A stretch of DNA of 64,000 bases. It comes from Intestinirhabdus alba (GTDB lineage Bacteria; Pseudomonadota; Gammaproteobacteria; Enterobacterales; Enterobacteriaceae). Positions 1 to 9,230 of this stretch are shown piece by piece (position 1 is the first letter of the stretch; each line of letters opens with the position of its first letter). Where the stretch lies: assembly GCF_009711095.1 (NCBI RefSeq), contig NZ_WMJZ01000005.1, positions 1 to 64,000 of the forward strand, given 5' to 3'. Made by a program: the position numbers and the translations under genes. The notes under the pieces are model-generated. The model searched no databases. It was not told the DNA's origin and was given only the letters and a program-made list of their open reading frames with translations.

Positions 1-33
1 CTCCCCATGCGAGAGTAGGGAACTGCCAGGCAT
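1..33 (+). rRNA. rrfD: 5S rRNA, 3' end (partial)
   Basis: The first 33 bases match the 3' end of enterobacterial 5S rRNA, ending in GCCAGGCAT. The rest lies upstream of the window. It is the distal gene of a large rRNA operon, followed 12 bases later by a tRNA-Thr gene and a second 5S gene, as in E. coli rrnD. Confidence 0.95.
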
Positions 34-45
34 CAAATTAAGCGT

Positions 46-121
46 GCTGATATGGCTCAGTTGGTAGAGCGCACCCTTGGTAAGGGTGAGGTCCCCAGTT
101 CGACTCTGGGTATCAGCACCA
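46..121 (+). tRNA. thrV: tRNA-Thr(GGT)
   Basis: A 76-base cloverleaf with the CCA encoded. The acceptor arm GCTGATA pairs with TATCAGC, the anticodon loop carries GGT (reads ACC/ACT threonine codons), and the T arm contains GTTCGACTC. It lies between two 5S genes, the same position as E. coli thrV in rrnD, and should be released from the rRNA transcript by processing. Confidence 0.97.
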
Positions 122-157
122 CTTTTTAGGTTAAAGTTCGGCGCGTTAAAAAGAATT

Positions 158-277
158 TGTCTGGCGGCCGTAGCGCGGTGGTCCCACCTGACCCCATGCC
201 GAACTCAGAAGTGAAACGCCGTAGCGCCGATGGTAGTGTGGGGTCTCCCCATGCGAGAGTAGGGAACCGCCAGACAT
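158..277 (+). rRNA. rrfF: 5S rRNA (second copy)
   Basis: A complete 120-base 5S rRNA from TGTCTGGCGG to CCGCCAGACAT. Helix I differs from the upstream copy: the 3' strand here ends AGACAT rather than AGGCAT, and the 5' strand carries the matching U. A further C replaces T in CCGCCAG. The compensating change keeps pairing, so this copy should be functional. It corresponds to the extra 5S of E. coli rrnD. Confidence 0.96.
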
Positions 278-282
278 CAAAT

Positions 283-322
283 AAAACAAAAGGCCCGATC
301 GCAAGATCGGGCCTTTTGTTTT
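283..322 (+). terminator. Rho-independent terminator of the rrn operon
   Basis: A perfect 18-bp stem: the arm at 283-300 pairs with 305-322 around a GCAA tetraloop. Its core GGCCCGATC/GATCGGGCC is followed by TTTTGTTTT. The flanking A and T runs make it potentially bidirectional. Confidence 0.95.
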
Positions 323-663
323 GCCCATTATTTATCGCTAAGCGCAAGCGGTTTACGCAGCGACAGCGGAGTCAAACGCCGCTTAGCGGCTGATGACAAT
401 GATTCAGTTAGTAAAAGGCCCTGCGAGTGGTTTTGCGCCTGATGCCGGTCGTCATAGCAAAGCCTTGCCGTTGCGCAGACCATAAAATAAAGCAGCTTGC
501 AGAATTATAAATATTAATTGATACGGCTGCCCCAGTTAAACTGCAGGCGAGGTGGTTGACTGGGGAACGGCAGGATAAAACAAGAGAACGCTAATTTCCC
601 GATAAGATATAGAGTAAATACCGTTATTATTTATTGTGGATGTAGGACATAAATTATCCGGAC
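323..663. other. Intergenic, no gene seen
   Basis: About 340 bases between the rrn terminator and the yhdV terminator. No plausible coding region with a start and ribosome site is visible. The E. coli region beyond rrnD carries yhdWXYZ (a polar amino acid ABC transporter), and nothing like it is present here. Confidence 0.6.
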
Positions 664-690
664 TCAGGATGCGGAAATACCGCACCCTGA
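664..690 (-). terminator. Hairpin downstream of yhdV
   Basis: On the minus strand TCAGG-G-TGCGG pairs with CCGCA-T-CCTGA around a five-base loop, an 11-bp RNA stem if the G-U pair is counted. It starts 5 bases past the yhdV stop. The trailing T run is weak. Confidence 0.55.
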
Positions 691-695
691 AAGGA

Positions 696-917
696 TTATT
701 TTGAAAGTGCAATAATACCCAGCGTCAGGCCAGCTACTGCAGCTGCGCCGCCGGCGATAGCGCCAGCCGTTTCCCAGTTATCCTGAGTGGTGCCTTTCAT
801 ACAGGTATTGGTATGTACCAGACGTCCCTGGTCGTCGTATACGGGCACGCATGGGGAATTATGAGCGCAGCCTGCCAACAGAGCGGTAAGCAATGCGACC
901 GGAATCAATTTTTTCAT
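696..917 (-). CDS. yhdV: YhdV family outer-membrane lipoprotein
   Basis: A 73-residue small lipoprotein of unknown function. Residues 1-16 form a lipoprotein signal peptide with lipobox L-A-G-C and the acylated Cys at position 17. A second part holds CVPVYDDQGRL and a pair of cysteines. The C-terminus is a glycine/alanine-rich hydrophobic segment (about 51-72) resembling a glycine-zipper. It differs from remembered E. coli YhdV by only a few residues and has the same length. A GAGGTGAC stretch just before the ATG is a good ribosome site. It is monocistronic with its own terminator. The role is not known. Confidence 0.92.
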   Translation of the reverse strand: MKKLIPVALLTALLAGCAHNSPCVPVYDDQGRLVHTNTCMKGTTQDNWETAGAIAGGAAAVAGLTLGIIALSK

Positions 918-1291
918 CTTGTCACCTCAAATTAAGCGTTCCGTTAAAGACTGAACCTTTTACGAATCCAGAATTATTTTACCACCGCTGTACAAGGGGC
1001 GAACCCGGGAAATAATCTCAAGGAGTGAGTATTGTAAACATCATGGAGAAATCGGCTAGGCTCTTCGAAAGAGAAAGCGTTATCTGCTTAATATATAAAG
1101 GTGTTTAACCCTTACGATTTTTATTGTATTGCTGCATTAGCTCATGATGCAAAATAGTTATCTGCTCCCGGAAAGAGCGGAGCGGAAGAGAGGAGCCGCA
1201 CGGCTGGCCTGCATAGTGCGCCCGGTACTTATTGTCATGGGGTTTAAGAGCGACAGGAATATAACAGGAGATGCCGGAGAGCGCCCGGCGT
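918..1291. other. Intergenic; acrEF/envR absent
   Basis: About 370 bases between yhdV and yhdJ. In E. coli this interval holds acrE, acrF, the regulator gene envR and yhdU; here none is recognisable. The sequence has AT-rich patches but no coding region with a convincing start. The CCGGAGAGCGCCCGG stretch near 1274-1288 could form a short hairpin past the yhdJ stop. Confidence 0.55.
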
Positions 1292-2149
1292 TTAGCTTTC
1301 CCGGCTTTTTTTCGACAGGTTGTTGGTTTTTCGCCTTTTAATCCTGACCAGCTCCTCAGAGGAGTAGTGCGAACTGACGTTGAGCCTGCGCAAACCCATT
1401 TTTATATATTCGCCGTTAACTTCGATACCAATAAATTTGCGCCCGTAGGCTATCGCTACCGCACCGGTGGTAAAACTTCCGGCAAACGGGTCAAGCACTC
1501 TCTCCTCTGGGTTTGAGGAGGCGAGGATAATGCGCTCCAGCAGGGCCTGGGGCTTTTGCGTCGGATGGTTCTCATACTCCTCCATCAGATAGCGCACCCG
1601 CGGAAAGGTCCAGACGTTGCCGGGCACCTTTTGCGTATTGTAGGGGCGAGGTGGGTTTTTGCGGTAATCGATCAGCGCGCGCTTTGCCCCGGTTTTGGCC
1701 TCGACCAGAATTTCGCTGCTATTGAAGGTGTAGCGCTTTGGATCTTTTACCATCATCAGAATCGGCTCATACATGGAGCCGAAGAATCGCTTCGCCTGCA
1801 CGCCGGAGCTGTCGTAAGCCCAGACGATGCGGCTTTTAATGGTAAACAGTTTGCGGCACTGGAGGTCGATCCAGGGCATATTTTCCGTGCTGTTCATGAT
1901 ATACATGGTGCCGTGCTTCCTGAGGACCCGATGGCACTCCCTGATACACTCCAGCAGCCATGCCAGGAACAGCTCTTCATCCCATGACTCCACCATGCCG
2001 TCGAAATCTTTTCCGATGTTATAGGGCGGATCGGCAAAGATCAGATCGATGCTTTCCGGAGGCAGTTTTTTCAGTTCCGAAAGCGCATCGCCGTGGATAA
2101 TCTTTTTTGTATCATCGCCGAAGTAGTGAGGTTCAATGCCTGCCTTCAT
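1292..2149 (-). CDS. yhdJ: DNA adenine methyltransferase YhdJ
   Basis: A 285-residue N6-adenine DNA methyltransferase of the beta-class layout: the catalytic DPPY motif lies near residues 40-43, well before the SAM-binding DPFAGSFTTG motif near residue 220. The E. coli homologue methylates the second A of ATGCAT and is dispensable; no partner nuclease is encoded nearby, so this is an orphan methylase. I chose the ATG at 2149, preceded by TGAGA about nine bases upstream, over a GTG 12 bases earlier. It lies downstream of fis but behind a strong terminator, so expression from dusB-fis would need read-through. Confidence 0.93.
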   Translation of the reverse strand: MKAGIEPHYFGDDTKKIIHGDALSELKKLPPESIDLIFADPPYNIGKDFDGMVESWDEELFLAWLLECIRECHRVLRKHGTMYIMNSTENMPWIDLQCRKLFTIKSRIVWAYDSSGVQAKRFFGSMYEPILMMVKDPKRYTFNSSEILVEAKTGAKRALIDYRKNPPRPYNTQKVPGNVWTFPRVRYLMEEYENHPTQKPQALLERIILASSNPEERVLDPFAGSFTTGAVAIAYGRKFIGIEVNGEYIKMGLRRLNVSSHYSSEELVRIKRRKTNNLSKKSRES

Positions 2150-2175
2150 GATTATTCTCACAGCTAATACCTATA

Positions 2176-2211
2176 AAAAAGGCGCTCACCCGTGTCGGGC
2201 CGCGCCTTTTT
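2176..2211 (-). terminator. Terminator of the dusB-fis operon
   Basis: A ten-base stem AAAAAGGCGC (2176-2185) pairs with GCGCCTTTTT (2202-2211); the loop folds a second CCCG/CGGG hairpin. On the minus strand it ends in a T run, so it should stop transcription leaving fis before yhdJ. Confidence 0.85.
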
Positions 2212-2234
2212 ACACAAGCAGCGAACTGAATAAA

Positions 2235-2531
2235 TTAGTTCATGCCGTATTTTTTCAGTTTTTTACGCAGCGTACCACGGTTGATGCCCATCATCAGGGC
2301 AGCACGGGTCTGGTTACCGCGGGTGTATTGCATCACCATGTCCAACAGGGGCTGTTCTACTTCAGCCAGTACCAGCTCGTAGAGGTCATTGACATCCTGA
2401 CCGTTTAATTGAGCAAAATAGTTCTTCAGTGCCTGTTTAACCGAGTCACGCAGGGGCTTTTGGGTCACCTGGTCCTGAGAGTTAACGGTAGAAACGGTCA
2501 GTACGTCAGAATTTACGCGTTGTTCGAACAT
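2235..2531 (-). CDS. fis: DNA-binding protein Fis
   Basis: A 98-residue nucleoid-associated protein that bends DNA, activates rRNA promoters and assists site-specific inversion. The sequence appears identical to remembered E. coli Fis over its full length. The N-terminal hairpin region is followed by the four-helix dimer core and a C-terminal helix-turn-helix (about 73-94, [22 protein letters not shown]). It lies 25 bases downstream of dusB on the same strand and is co-transcribed from the dusB promoter. In E. coli expression is growth-rate and stringently controlled and autorepressed; the same promoter core is preserved here. Confidence 0.99.
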
Positions 2532-2556
2532 AGTTCTGTCAGCTCTTTATTTCTGT

Positions 2557-3522
2557 TTACGCAAAATTTTCGAAGTATGCCTCCAACGCCTCCAGCTGTT
2601 CGCTGGCATTCTCAATGGCGTTGAATGTGCGCCGAAACTGGTCATCTGGAGCGTGCTCCCGGAGATACCAGGAGACGTGTTTACGTGCTATTCGGTATCC
2701 TTTTGCCTGACCATAGAAGTCATGCAGTTCCCGAACGTGCGCGCAAAGCAAGCGCTTTACCTCTGCCAGAGGCAGGGGGGCCAGTAACTCCCCAGTGTCC
2801 AGATAATGCTGGATTTCCCGAAAGATCCAGGGTCTTCCCTGAGCTGCCCGGCCTATCATCAGGGCATCCGCCCCCGTATAGTCAAGCACTGCTCTGGCTT
2901 TTAGCGGGTCAGTAATGTCGCCATTCGCGATAACCGGAATGGAAACTTTCTGCTTAACTGCCCGAATGCTGTCGTACTCAGCGTCTCCGTTGAACAAACA
3001 AGCGCGGGTGCGGCCATGAATGGTCAGAGCCTGAATGCCACAGTCTTCGGCCAGTTGGGCAATTTCTACGCAGTTACGGTGTTCCGGTGCCCAGCCGGTG
3101 CGAATCTTCAGGGTTACAGGAACGTCCACGGCACTGACGACTTCGGCAAGTATCGATTTTACCAAATCGGGGTGCTGCAAAAGGGCTGACCCTGCAAGCT
3201 TGCGATTCACTTTTTTGGCCGGACACCCCATATTGATATCAATAATCTGGGCACCGCTTTCCACGTTAATACGTGCGGCATCGGCCATCTCAACAGGATC
3301 GCTGCCGGCAATTTGCACCGTGCGAATACCTGGCTCATCAACGTGCACCATCCGTAGCCGGGACTTGTCGCTTTCCCATACCTGCGGGTTAGAAGACATC
3401 ATCTCGGATACTGTTAAACCGGCTCCCATCTCATAGCACAGCGTCCGAAATGGCCTGTCCGTGATGCCTGCCATGGGCGCTGCGATCAGGCGATTTCTGA
3501 GCTGGTAATGTCCGATGCGCAT
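2557..3522 (-). CDS. dusB: tRNA-dihydrouridine synthase B
   Basis: A 321-residue flavoenzyme that reduces specific uridines in the tRNA D-loop to dihydrouridine with NADPH. The TIM barrel opens with [15 protein letters not shown], the FMN-binding barrel of the Dus family. The catalytic Cys is residue 100 in [13 protein letters not shown]. The C-terminal helical tRNA-binding domain starts near residue 245. Length equals the E. coli protein. It is the first gene of the dusB-fis operon. The start follows a leader of roughly 35 bases from the conserved promoter. Confidence 0.98.
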   Translation of the reverse strand: MRIGHYQLRNRLIAAPMAGITDRPFRTLCYEMGAGLTVSEMMSSNPQVWESDKSRLRMVHVDEPGIRTVQIAGSDPVEMADAARINVESGAQIIDINMGCPAKKVNRKLAGSALLQHPDLVKSILAEVVSAVDVPVTLKIRTGWAPEHRNCVEIAQLAEDCGIQALTIHGRTRACLFNGDAEYDSIRAVKQKVSIPVIANGDITDPLKARAVLDYTGADALMIGRAAQGRPWIFREIQHYLDTGELLAPLPLAEVKRLLCAHVRELHDFYGQAKGYRIARKHVSWYLREHAPDDQFRRTFNAIENASEQLEALEAYFENFA

Positions 3523-3561
3523 GAGTTAAGAAATGACCATACTGTGACTGCAAGGCGGCGT

Positions 3562-3590
3562 ATATTACGCATTTTTTGCGCGAGATGAAA
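3562..3590 (-). promoter_or_regulatory. dusB-fis promoter
   Basis: On the minus strand, TTTCAT (-35) and TAATAT (-10) are separated by exactly 17 bases, and the sequence around them closely matches the E. coli fis promoter as I remember it. A GC-rich stretch (ACGCCGCC) lies at the start site, the usual discriminator of stringently controlled promoters. An AT-rich tract upstream (about 3640-3740) would suit UP-element, Fis or IHF contacts; that part is inference. Confidence 0.88.
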
Positions 3591-3750
3591 GGCCAAACTT
3601 TGAGCAATCCACTGAGGCGGATCAAAGAATCGCGCTTCAGAGGTCAGGAGAAAAATATTTTCCTGTAAAAATCAATCGCTTGATATTTTATGGCGTTTTT
3701 TTGTACATCGACAATTTTGCGCAACTTCGCATTTTTTCTTAGTCATTCCG

Positions 3751-3802
3751 GCAGAGAGCCAGATAATCTGCTGAATTAAACGGCAAATTATCTGGCCTCT
3801 GC
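3751..3802. repeat. Imperfect inverted repeat past the carbonic anhydrase gene
   Basis: GCAGAG-A-GCCAGATAAT (3751-3767) pairs with ATTATCTGGC-CTCTGC (3787-3802): 16 pairs with one bulged base around a 19-base loop. It starts 26 bases beyond the carbonic anhydrase stop, upstream of the dusB promoter. There is no T run on either side, so it may insulate or stabilise an mRNA end rather than act as an intrinsic terminator. Confidence 0.6.
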
Positions 3803-3828
3803 TGTGATAAAGGCGGAACGTGGGAGGC

Positions 3829-4578
3829 CTATTCGACAATAGTCCGACCGTTCAGCGGCTGCGTCGGGCGGTTGTTATCATGACGCATCGCAGTTTTAAA
3901 TTTACGCAGCTGTTCGGCAGAGAGAGTTAAGGGCGACTTCATGACGATCCAGGCGACTTTTTCGCTGCAGGGCGGGGTGGTTAATGAACCGCTAAAGCGC
4001 CAGTAGGCCCTGTTCTTCGGCAGCAGCTGGTTAATTTTAACCGGCGAAGAGAGCGAAACGCTGTTGCCCGTTGCCGGAATGGTTTTCCACAAATGCTCAA
4101 GTGCCTTGTTAGGGCTGCCGGGTTCAAACATGACGGCGACCACGGCAAGCTTTCCGGTCAGGCTTTTATGCACCAGATGCATTTCCATCGCGTAGTGCTG
4201 GCCATTAACGGTATTTTCACTCGGCGCGTGGAAATGAAACTGCTCCAGCGTGTAGGCATAGCCATCAAGTTGAATTGAATTTACGCCACCGCCGTCCGGC
4301 GCGGCCTGTAGCGTGTGGCCGTTGTTCAGAAAGATCGCCGGGCTATCCACATAGCGGATCTCAAGGGGCGGGAGACGCTCTTCGCGTACGAACTGTTGCC
4401 GGATATCGACAGGAGACTGGCTCATGCCGGTCTGGCATACTTTGAACGCTTCGCTGATTTCTCCCCAGCGCTCGGGCGCGCCGTCGCCCTGATAGCTCCA
4501 GTGAGCCGGGGCCGCCGAAGCGGACAGAGAGGTAAGGCAGAGAGCCGCCAGGGTTATTGCAGAGGGACAGATTTTCAT
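3829..4578 (-). CDS. Periplasmic alpha-carbonic anhydrase
   Basis: A 249-residue alpha-class carbonic anhydrase interconverting CO2 and bicarbonate. A Sec signal peptide ends around residues 20-23 (SASAAPAHW). The three zinc ligands are visible: H115 and H117 in QFHFH and H134 in EMHLVH. The substrate-pocket motif LTTPPCSE is also present, with a Cys able to bond the N-terminal Cys48, as in other periplasmic enzymes. The ATG at 4578 was chosen because AGGTGA lies just upstream and it places the signal peptide at the N-terminus. E. coli has no alpha-class enzyme here; the gene is an insertion between dusB and prmA. Confidence 0.93.
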   Translation of the reverse strand: MKICPSAITLAALCLTSLSASAAPAHWSYQGDGAPERWGEISEAFKVCQTGMSQSPVDIRQQFVREERLPPLEIRYVDSPAIFLNNGHTLQAAPDGGGVNSIQLDGYAYTLEQFHFHAPSENTVNGQHYAMEMHLVHKSLTGKLAVVAVMFEPGSPNKALEHLWKTIPATGNSVSLSSPVKINQLLPKNRAYWRFSGSLTTPPCSEKVAWIVMKSPLTLSAEQLRKFKTAMRHDNNRPTQPLNGRTIVE

Positions 4579-4685
4579 ATATTCACCTAATAAATCCATT
4601 TGGGTAAGAAATAATTTAATATTATGATTTTAATGGATATTATATCGGTGCGACGCAGGGGAAGAGAAGCGGATTAGAGGAAAAG

Positions 4686-4707
4686 GGTGCGATCGGGCGA
4701 TCGCACC
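4686..4707 (-). terminator. Terminator after prmA
   Basis: GGTGCGATCG (4686-4695) pairs with CGATCGCACC (4698-4707). On the minus strand the stem is followed by CTTTTCC. It closes the yhdT-panF-prmA operon, 9 bases past the prmA stop. Confidence 0.8.
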
Positions 4708-4715
4708 GAAAAGCG

Positions 4716-5597
4716 TTACTTCTTACAGCCGGTAATACGACACCACTCCTCTTTCTCAATCACCGGATCGAGGGTAAAGAGATCGGCATAAGCGTCGCAG
4801 ACGCTCTCCGCCTGGCTGGCAAGAATACCGGAAAGGCCCAGCAGACCGCCTGTAACGGGCAGCACGCTGATTAACGGTGCCAGCTCGCGCAGTGGGCCTG
4901 CCAGGATGTTTGCCACCACCACATCGGCTTTCATGCACTCTGGCTGGTCCTGCGGCAGATAGAGCTCCAGTCGTTCGGAGACGCCATTGCGTTCGGCGTT
5001 ATCACGGCTGGCCTGAATCGCCTGCGGGTCGATATCCACGCCAATGGCTTTCGCCGCGCCCAGCTTCAGGGCGGCGATGGCCAGAATACCGGAGCCGCAG
5101 CCGAAGTCGATTACCGTCTTACCGGTTAAATCAAGGCCGTCAAGCCACTGCAGGCACAGGGAGGTGGTCGGATGGGTGCCGGTGCCGAAAGCCAGACCCG
5201 GATCCAGCATCACGTTAACGGCGCTGGCATCCGGTACATCGCGCCAGCTCGGGCAGATCCACAAACGTTCCCCAAAGCGCATCGGGTGAAAGTTGTCCAT
5301 CCACTCGCGTTCCCAGTCTTTATCCTCAAGCTGTTCGATTTTGTGTGCAAAGCCCGCGCCCAGCAGCGGATGATTTTCCAGTATCGACACCACTTTCTTC
5401 ATATCGGTTTCCGCGTCGAACAGCCCGATGACGTCGGTATTGCCCCACAGGCGGGTCTCTCCCGGCAGCGGCTCAAATACCGGCGTGTCGTGGGTGTCCT
5501 GGAAGGTAATGGAAACGGCACCCGCTTCCATCAGGGCATCGCTTAAATCTTCCGCATTAGCGTCGGAGGCATTTAATTTCAGTTGAATCCATGGCAT
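4716..5597 (-). CDS. prmA: Ribosomal protein L11 methyltransferase
   Basis: A 293-residue SAM-dependent enzyme that trimethylates ribosomal protein L11. The N-terminal L11-recognition domain (about 1-60) is joined to a Rossmann methyltransferase domain with the SAM motif [18 protein letters not shown] near residues 165-182 and the catalytic-site motif NILAGPL near 230. Length equals the E. coli protein. It starts 11 bases after panF, in the usual panF-prmA pair. The preceding [14 protein letters not shown] segment is the PrmA signature. Confidence 0.98.
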   Translation of the reverse strand: MPWIQLKLNASDANAEDLSDALMEAGAVSITFQDTHDTPVFEPLPGETRLWGNTDVIGLFDAETDMKKVVSILENHPLLGAGFAHKIEQLEDKDWEREWMDNFHPMRFGERLWICPSWRDVPDASAVNVMLDPGLAFGTGTHPTTSLCLQWLDGLDLTGKTVIDFGCGSGILAIAALKLGAAKAIGVDIDPQAIQASRDNAERNGVSERLELYLPQDQPECMKADVVVANILAGPLRELAPLISVLPVTGGLLGLSGILASQAESVCDAYADLFTLDPVIEKEEWCRITGCKK

Positions 5598-5608
5598 GGT
5601 AAAACTCT

Positions 5609-7060
5609 TTATTTATCAGTAGATAAAATGGCTTCCTGCGGGGCGGAAACACCGAAGCGGTTGCCGATCAGGAAGGCCAATAAGCTCAATAGCAGCGAGG
5701 GGACGATCGGATGAAAGCCCAGCCACTGGATATTTAGCGTTGCAAGAACGGCATACAATCCACCGCCGACGATCATCGCGCTTAAGGCACCGGTGGCGTT
5801 CGCACGCTCCCAGTACAGTCCCAGCACCAGCGGCCACAGAAACACCGCCTCCAGGCCGCCAAAGGCCAGCAGGTTGAGCCAGATGATCATCTGCGGCGGT
5901 TTCCATGCCGCCAGTAGCAGCAGTGCGCCCAGCAGCAGGGTTATCGCCGCCGACATCCGCTTCAGCCGGGTCTCGTTCTGTTGCTGCTCAGGATGAAGAT
6001 TAAGATAGAGATCTTTAACGATCGTCGCGGAGCTTTGTAGCAGCTGGGCGTTGATCGTCGACATGATGGCCGCCATCGGTGCGGCGAGGAAGATCCCGGC
6101 GGCGACCGGCGGCAGAACCTTCACTATCAACGTGGGGATGACCAGATCCGGAACCGTCAGCCCCGGAAGCACTGCCCGTCCCAGCGCGCCGGCCAGATGC
6201 ATACCCAATACCAGGATCGCCATGATGATGGTGCCGATTATTATTCCCCGGTGTACCGCTTTGCTGTCCTTATAGGAGATACAGCGCACCGCCGTATGCG
6301 GCAGGCCGACCACGCCAAAGCAGACCAGTACCCAAAAAGAGGTCATAAAGGTCGGCGACAGAATGTCGTCGGCCCCCTGCGGCGAAACCAGCTTCGGATC
6401 GATAGTCCGCAGCGTCTCTACCGCGTGGCTGAGGCCGCCCGCGGCGTGCACCACGCCCGCCAGCAGGACGATGGTGCCGATCAGCATCACCAGCCCCTGC
6501 ATGGTATCGTTGAGCACGCTGGCGCGAAACCCGCCGAAGGCGGTATACAGCGCAATGCTGATGCCGAAAATCAGCAGGCCGGTTTCATAGGGAATGCCCG
6601 CCGCCGTCTCCAGCAGGCGCGCGCCGCCGATAAACTGCACCGTCATCGCGCCGATAAATGCCACCAGCAGGCTGAGGCTTGCCAGCCAGACCAGCAGCCG
6701 GCTGCGATAGCGTGCGAACAGCATGTCGTTAAGCGTCACGGCGTTATAGCGACGGGCGAGGATGGCGAACTTCTTACCGAGGATGCCCAGCGACAGCCAG
6801 ATGGCGGGGAGCTGAATCATCGCCAGCAGTACCCAGCCCAGACCGTACTTATAGGCGGCACCGGGTCCGCCTATAAACGAGCTGGCGCTGATATAGGTGG
6901 CGGTCATCGTCATTGCCAGCACGATCCCGCCCATTGAGCGGCTGCCGAGAAAATATTCGTTAAGGAAGGTGCCCGTCGATCGCTTGCGCATCGCATAGAG
7001 AGAGAGCGCGAACACTACCAGCAGGTAGGCGATGAGCGGCAGAATGACTTCAGACTGCAT
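5609..7060 (-). CDS. panF: Sodium/pantothenate symporter
   Basis: A 483-residue inner-membrane carrier of the sodium:solute symporter family that imports pantothenate for coenzyme A synthesis. About 13 hydrophobic segments are visible, with the family signature region [24 protein letters not shown] in the first third. I took the ATG at 7060, which matches the E. coli start (MQ-EVILPL) and gives the same length, rather than an ATG eight codons upstream. It overlaps the end of yhdT by 11 bases, so translation is likely coupled. Confidence 0.97.
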   Translation of the reverse strand: MQSEVILPLIAYLLVVFALSLYAMRKRSTGTFLNEYFLGSRSMGGIVLAMTMTATYISASSFIGGPGAAYKYGLGWVLLAMIQLPAIWLSLGILGKKFAILARRYNAVTLNDMLFARYRSRLLVWLASLSLLVAFIGAMTVQFIGGARLLETAAGIPYETGLLIFGISIALYTAFGGFRASVLNDTMQGLVMLIGTIVLLAGVVHAAGGLSHAVETLRTIDPKLVSPQGADDILSPTFMTSFWVLVCFGVVGLPHTAVRCISYKDSKAVHRGIIIGTIIMAILVLGMHLAGALGRAVLPGLTVPDLVIPTLIVKVLPPVAAGIFLAAPMAAIMSTINAQLLQSSATIVKDLYLNLHPEQQQNETRLKRMSAAITLLLGALLLLAAWKPPQMIIWLNLLAFGGLEAVFLWPLVLGLYWERANATGALSAMIVGGGLYAVLATLNIQWLGFHPIVPSLLLSLLAFLIGNRFGVSAPQEAILSTDK

Positions 7061-7292
7061 CGTCATCCTCCAGCGGGATTTCACGATAGATAAATTTCAC
7101 CATCGCCCGGCACAGCAAAATAAAGATCAGCGGCGTCAGCAGGCAGGCCATTTCGAACCAGTGCGGCAGGCCGGTCATGCCCGGCTCCACGCCGGGTAAG
7201 TAAGCGGTTGCTAACCACGCAGCCAGATAGGAAAGGGTCAGCCACAGCGCCCAGCGCGCCTCTCTGTGGGCCTGAACAAAACGTTTGTCCAT
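7050..7292 (-). CDS. yhdT: YhdT family inner-membrane protein
   Basis: An 80-residue membrane protein with two hydrophobic helices (about 16-36 and 46-68) and a conserved acidic tail ending PLEDDDA. It is always found directly upstream of panF and may assist the carrier, but no function is established. It overlaps panF by 11 bases. The accBC terminator lies upstream, so yhdT should have its own promoter in the stretch 7293-7355. Confidence 0.93.
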   Translation of the reverse strand: MDKRFVQAHREARWALWLTLSYLAAWLATAYLPGVEPGMTGLPHWFEMACLLTPLIFILLCRAMVKFIYREIPLEDDDAV

Positions 7293-7355
7293 TTTTTGTC
7301 CCCCGGGATGAAGAAAACGAGAATTGTACCCTAAGGAGCACGGCGGCCCCCAGCA

Positions 7356-7382
7356 ATAAAAAAGGCCGGAATATCCGGCCTT
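7356..7382 (-). terminator. Terminator of the accBC operon
   Basis: AAGGCCGGA (7362-7370) pairs with TCCGGCCTT (7374-7382) around a three-base loop, and the minus strand runs on into TTTTTT. It separates accBC from yhdT. Confidence 0.9.
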
Positions 7383-7399
7383 GTATGGCGAAAGCAGGC

Positions 7400-8749
7400 C
7401 TATTTTTCCTGCATGCCGAGCTTCTTCTCCAGATAGTGGATGTTGGTGCCACCGTGCTGAAAATGCTCGTCGTTCATGATGCGGGTCTGCAGATCGATGT
7501 TGGTTTTAATGCCGTCGATAATCAGCTCCTGCAGCGCGTTCTTCATGCGGGCAATCGCCACATCGCGGTTTTCGCCGTAGCAGATAAGCTTACCGATCAT
7601 GGAGTCATAATACGGCGGAACGGTATAACCGGCGTAAATATGAGACTCCCAGCGCACGCCGAAGCCGCCCGGCGCGTGGAAGCGGGTAATTTTCCCCGGG
7701 CTTGGCAGGAAGGTATTCGGATCTTCGGCGTTGATACGGCACTCGACCGCATGACCTTTAACCTGGACCTCTTCCTGCTTAATCGACAACGGCTGGCCGG
7801 CCGCAATGCGCAGCTGTTCTTTAATCAGGTCAACGCCGGTGATCATTTCGGTAACCGGATGCTCAACCTGAATACGGGTGTTCATTTCGATGAAATAGAA
7901 CTCGCCGTTTTCAAACAGAAACTCAAAGGTGCCCGCCCCGCGATAGCCAATATCCACACAGGCTTTCGCGCAGCGCTCGCCGATGTAGCGGCGCAGCTCC
8001 GGGGTGATGCCCGGTGCCGGCGCTTCTTCGACCACTTTCTGGTGACGGCGCTGCATGGAGCAGTCGCGCTCGGCCAGATAGATGGCGTTGCCCTGGCCAT
8101 CGGCCAGCACCTGAATCTCGATATGGCGCGGGTTTTCCAGATATTTTTCCATGTAGACCATGTCATTGCTGAAAGCGGCTTTCGCTTCAGCTTTGGTCAT
8201 GGAGATGGACTGCGCCAGTTCGGCATCGCCGCGCACCACGCGCATACCGCGACCGCCGCCGCCGCCGGATGCCTTAATAATCACCGGGTAGCCAATGCGT
8301 TTGGCATGGGCGCGGTTAACGTCCATATCATCGCCCAGCGGACCGTCGGAGCCTGGCACGGTCGGCACGCCAGCCTTCTTCATCGCGGTAATGGCGGAGA
8401 CCTTATCGCCCATCAGGCGGATAGTCTCGGCCTTCGGGCCGATGAAGATAAAGCCGGAGCGCTCAACCTGCTCGGCGAAGTTGGCGTTTTCGGAGAGGAA
8501 GCCGTAGCCCGGGTGGATAGCCACCGCGCCGGTAATTTCGGCGGCGCTGATAATAGCCGGGATATTCAGATAACTTTTTACGGACGGGGCCGGACCGATA
8601 CAGACCGTCTCATCCGCCAGCAGTACGTGTTTTAAATCGCGATCCGCGCTTGAGTGCACGGCAACGGTCTTGATGCCCAGCTCTTTGCAGGCCCGAAGAA
8701 TGCGCAGTGCAATTTCGCCGCGGTTGGCGATGACTATTTTATCCAGCAT
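7400..8749 (-). CDS. accC: Biotin carboxylase subunit of acetyl-CoA carboxylase
   Basis: A 449-residue ATP-grasp enzyme that carboxylates the biotin on AccB using ATP and bicarbonate, the first half-reaction of fatty acid synthesis. The N-terminal biotin carboxylase fold opens with [19 protein letters not shown]; the glycine-rich ATP loop GGGGGRGM lies near residues 163-170, and the catalytic [10 protein letters not shown] motif near 288-297. Length equals E. coli AccC and identity appears above 95 percent. It lies 10 bases after accB in the conserved accBC operon. Confidence 0.99.
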   Translation of the reverse strand: MLDKIVIANRGEIALRILRACKELGIKTVAVHSSADRDLKHVLLADETVCIGPAPSVKSYLNIPAIISAAEITGAVAIHPGYGFLSENANFAEQVERSGFIFIGPKAETIRLMGDKVSAITAMKKAGVPTVPGSDGPLGDDMDVNRAHAKRIGYPVIIKASGGGGGRGMRVVRGDAELAQSISMTKAEAKAAFSNDMVYMEKYLENPRHIEIQVLADGQGNAIYLAERDCSMQRRHQKVVEEAPAPGITPELRRYIGERCAKACVDIGYRGAGTFEFLFENGEFYFIEMNTRIQVEHPVTEMITGVDLIKEQLRIAAGQPLSIKQEEVQVKGHAVECRINAEDPNTFLPSPGKITRFHAPGGFGVRWESHIYAGYTVPPYYDSMIGKLICYGENRDVAIARMKNALQELIIDGIKTNIDLQTRIMNDEHFQHGGTNIHYLEKKLGMQEK

Positions 8750-8759
8750 GTTCGCCTCG

Positions 8760-9230
8760 TTACTCGATGACGACCAGCGGCTCGTCAAATTCTACCGGTT
8801 GTCCACTTTCGACCAGAATGGCCTTCACTGTTCCTGACTTGTCCGCTTCGATCTGGTTCATCATTTTCATGGCTTCGACGATGCACAGGGTGTCGCCTGC
8901 GTTCACTTTCTGACCCACTTCGATAAACGCTTTTGCGTCAGGGCTTGGGGTGCGGTAGAAGGTACCGACCATCGGAGAGCGTACGATGTGACCACTGATT
9001 TCCGCTGCCGCCGCTGGTGCTTCCATTACCGGCGTGGTTGCAGTCGCGACGGCGTTAGACAGAGCTGGCTGCTGCATTGGCGCAGCGTAGGCCTGTTGCA
9101 TCACGGGAAAGCCTGCGCTCGGTGCCGCACGGCTGATGCGTACAGACTCTTCGCCTTCAGAAATTTCCAGTTCAGAGATGCCTGATTCTTCAACCAGCTC
9201 GATCAGTTTTTTTATCTTACGAATATCCAT
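8760..9230 (-). CDS. accB: Biotin carboxyl carrier protein
   Basis: A 156-residue carrier of acetyl-CoA carboxylase. The N-terminal dimerisation part (1-35) is followed by an Ala/Pro/Gln-rich linker (about 40-76). The biotinyl domain (77-156) holds the EAMKM motif with the biotinylated Lys122 and the protruding-thumb segment typical of BCCP. The start matches E. coli ([12 protein letters not shown]). In E. coli AccB autoregulates its own operon through the upstream region, and a long leader is present here too. Confidence 0.99.
   Translation of the reverse strand: MDIRKIKKLIELVEESGISELEISEGEESVRISRAAPSAGFPVMQQAYAAPMQQPALSNAVATATTPVMEAPAAAAEISGHIVRSPMVGTFYRTPSPDAKAFIEVGQKVNAGDTLCIVEAMKMMNQIEADKSGTVKAILVESGQPVEFDEPLVVIE

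Noticed and set aside
6197-6937. 246-codon open frame opposite panF
   Set aside because: Extremely His/Gln/Arg-rich and fully inside a conserved membrane carrier gene on the other strand.
7208-8635. 475-codon open frame opposite accC
   Set aside because: Antisense shadow of the highly conserved accC; no family features and no plausible ribosome site.
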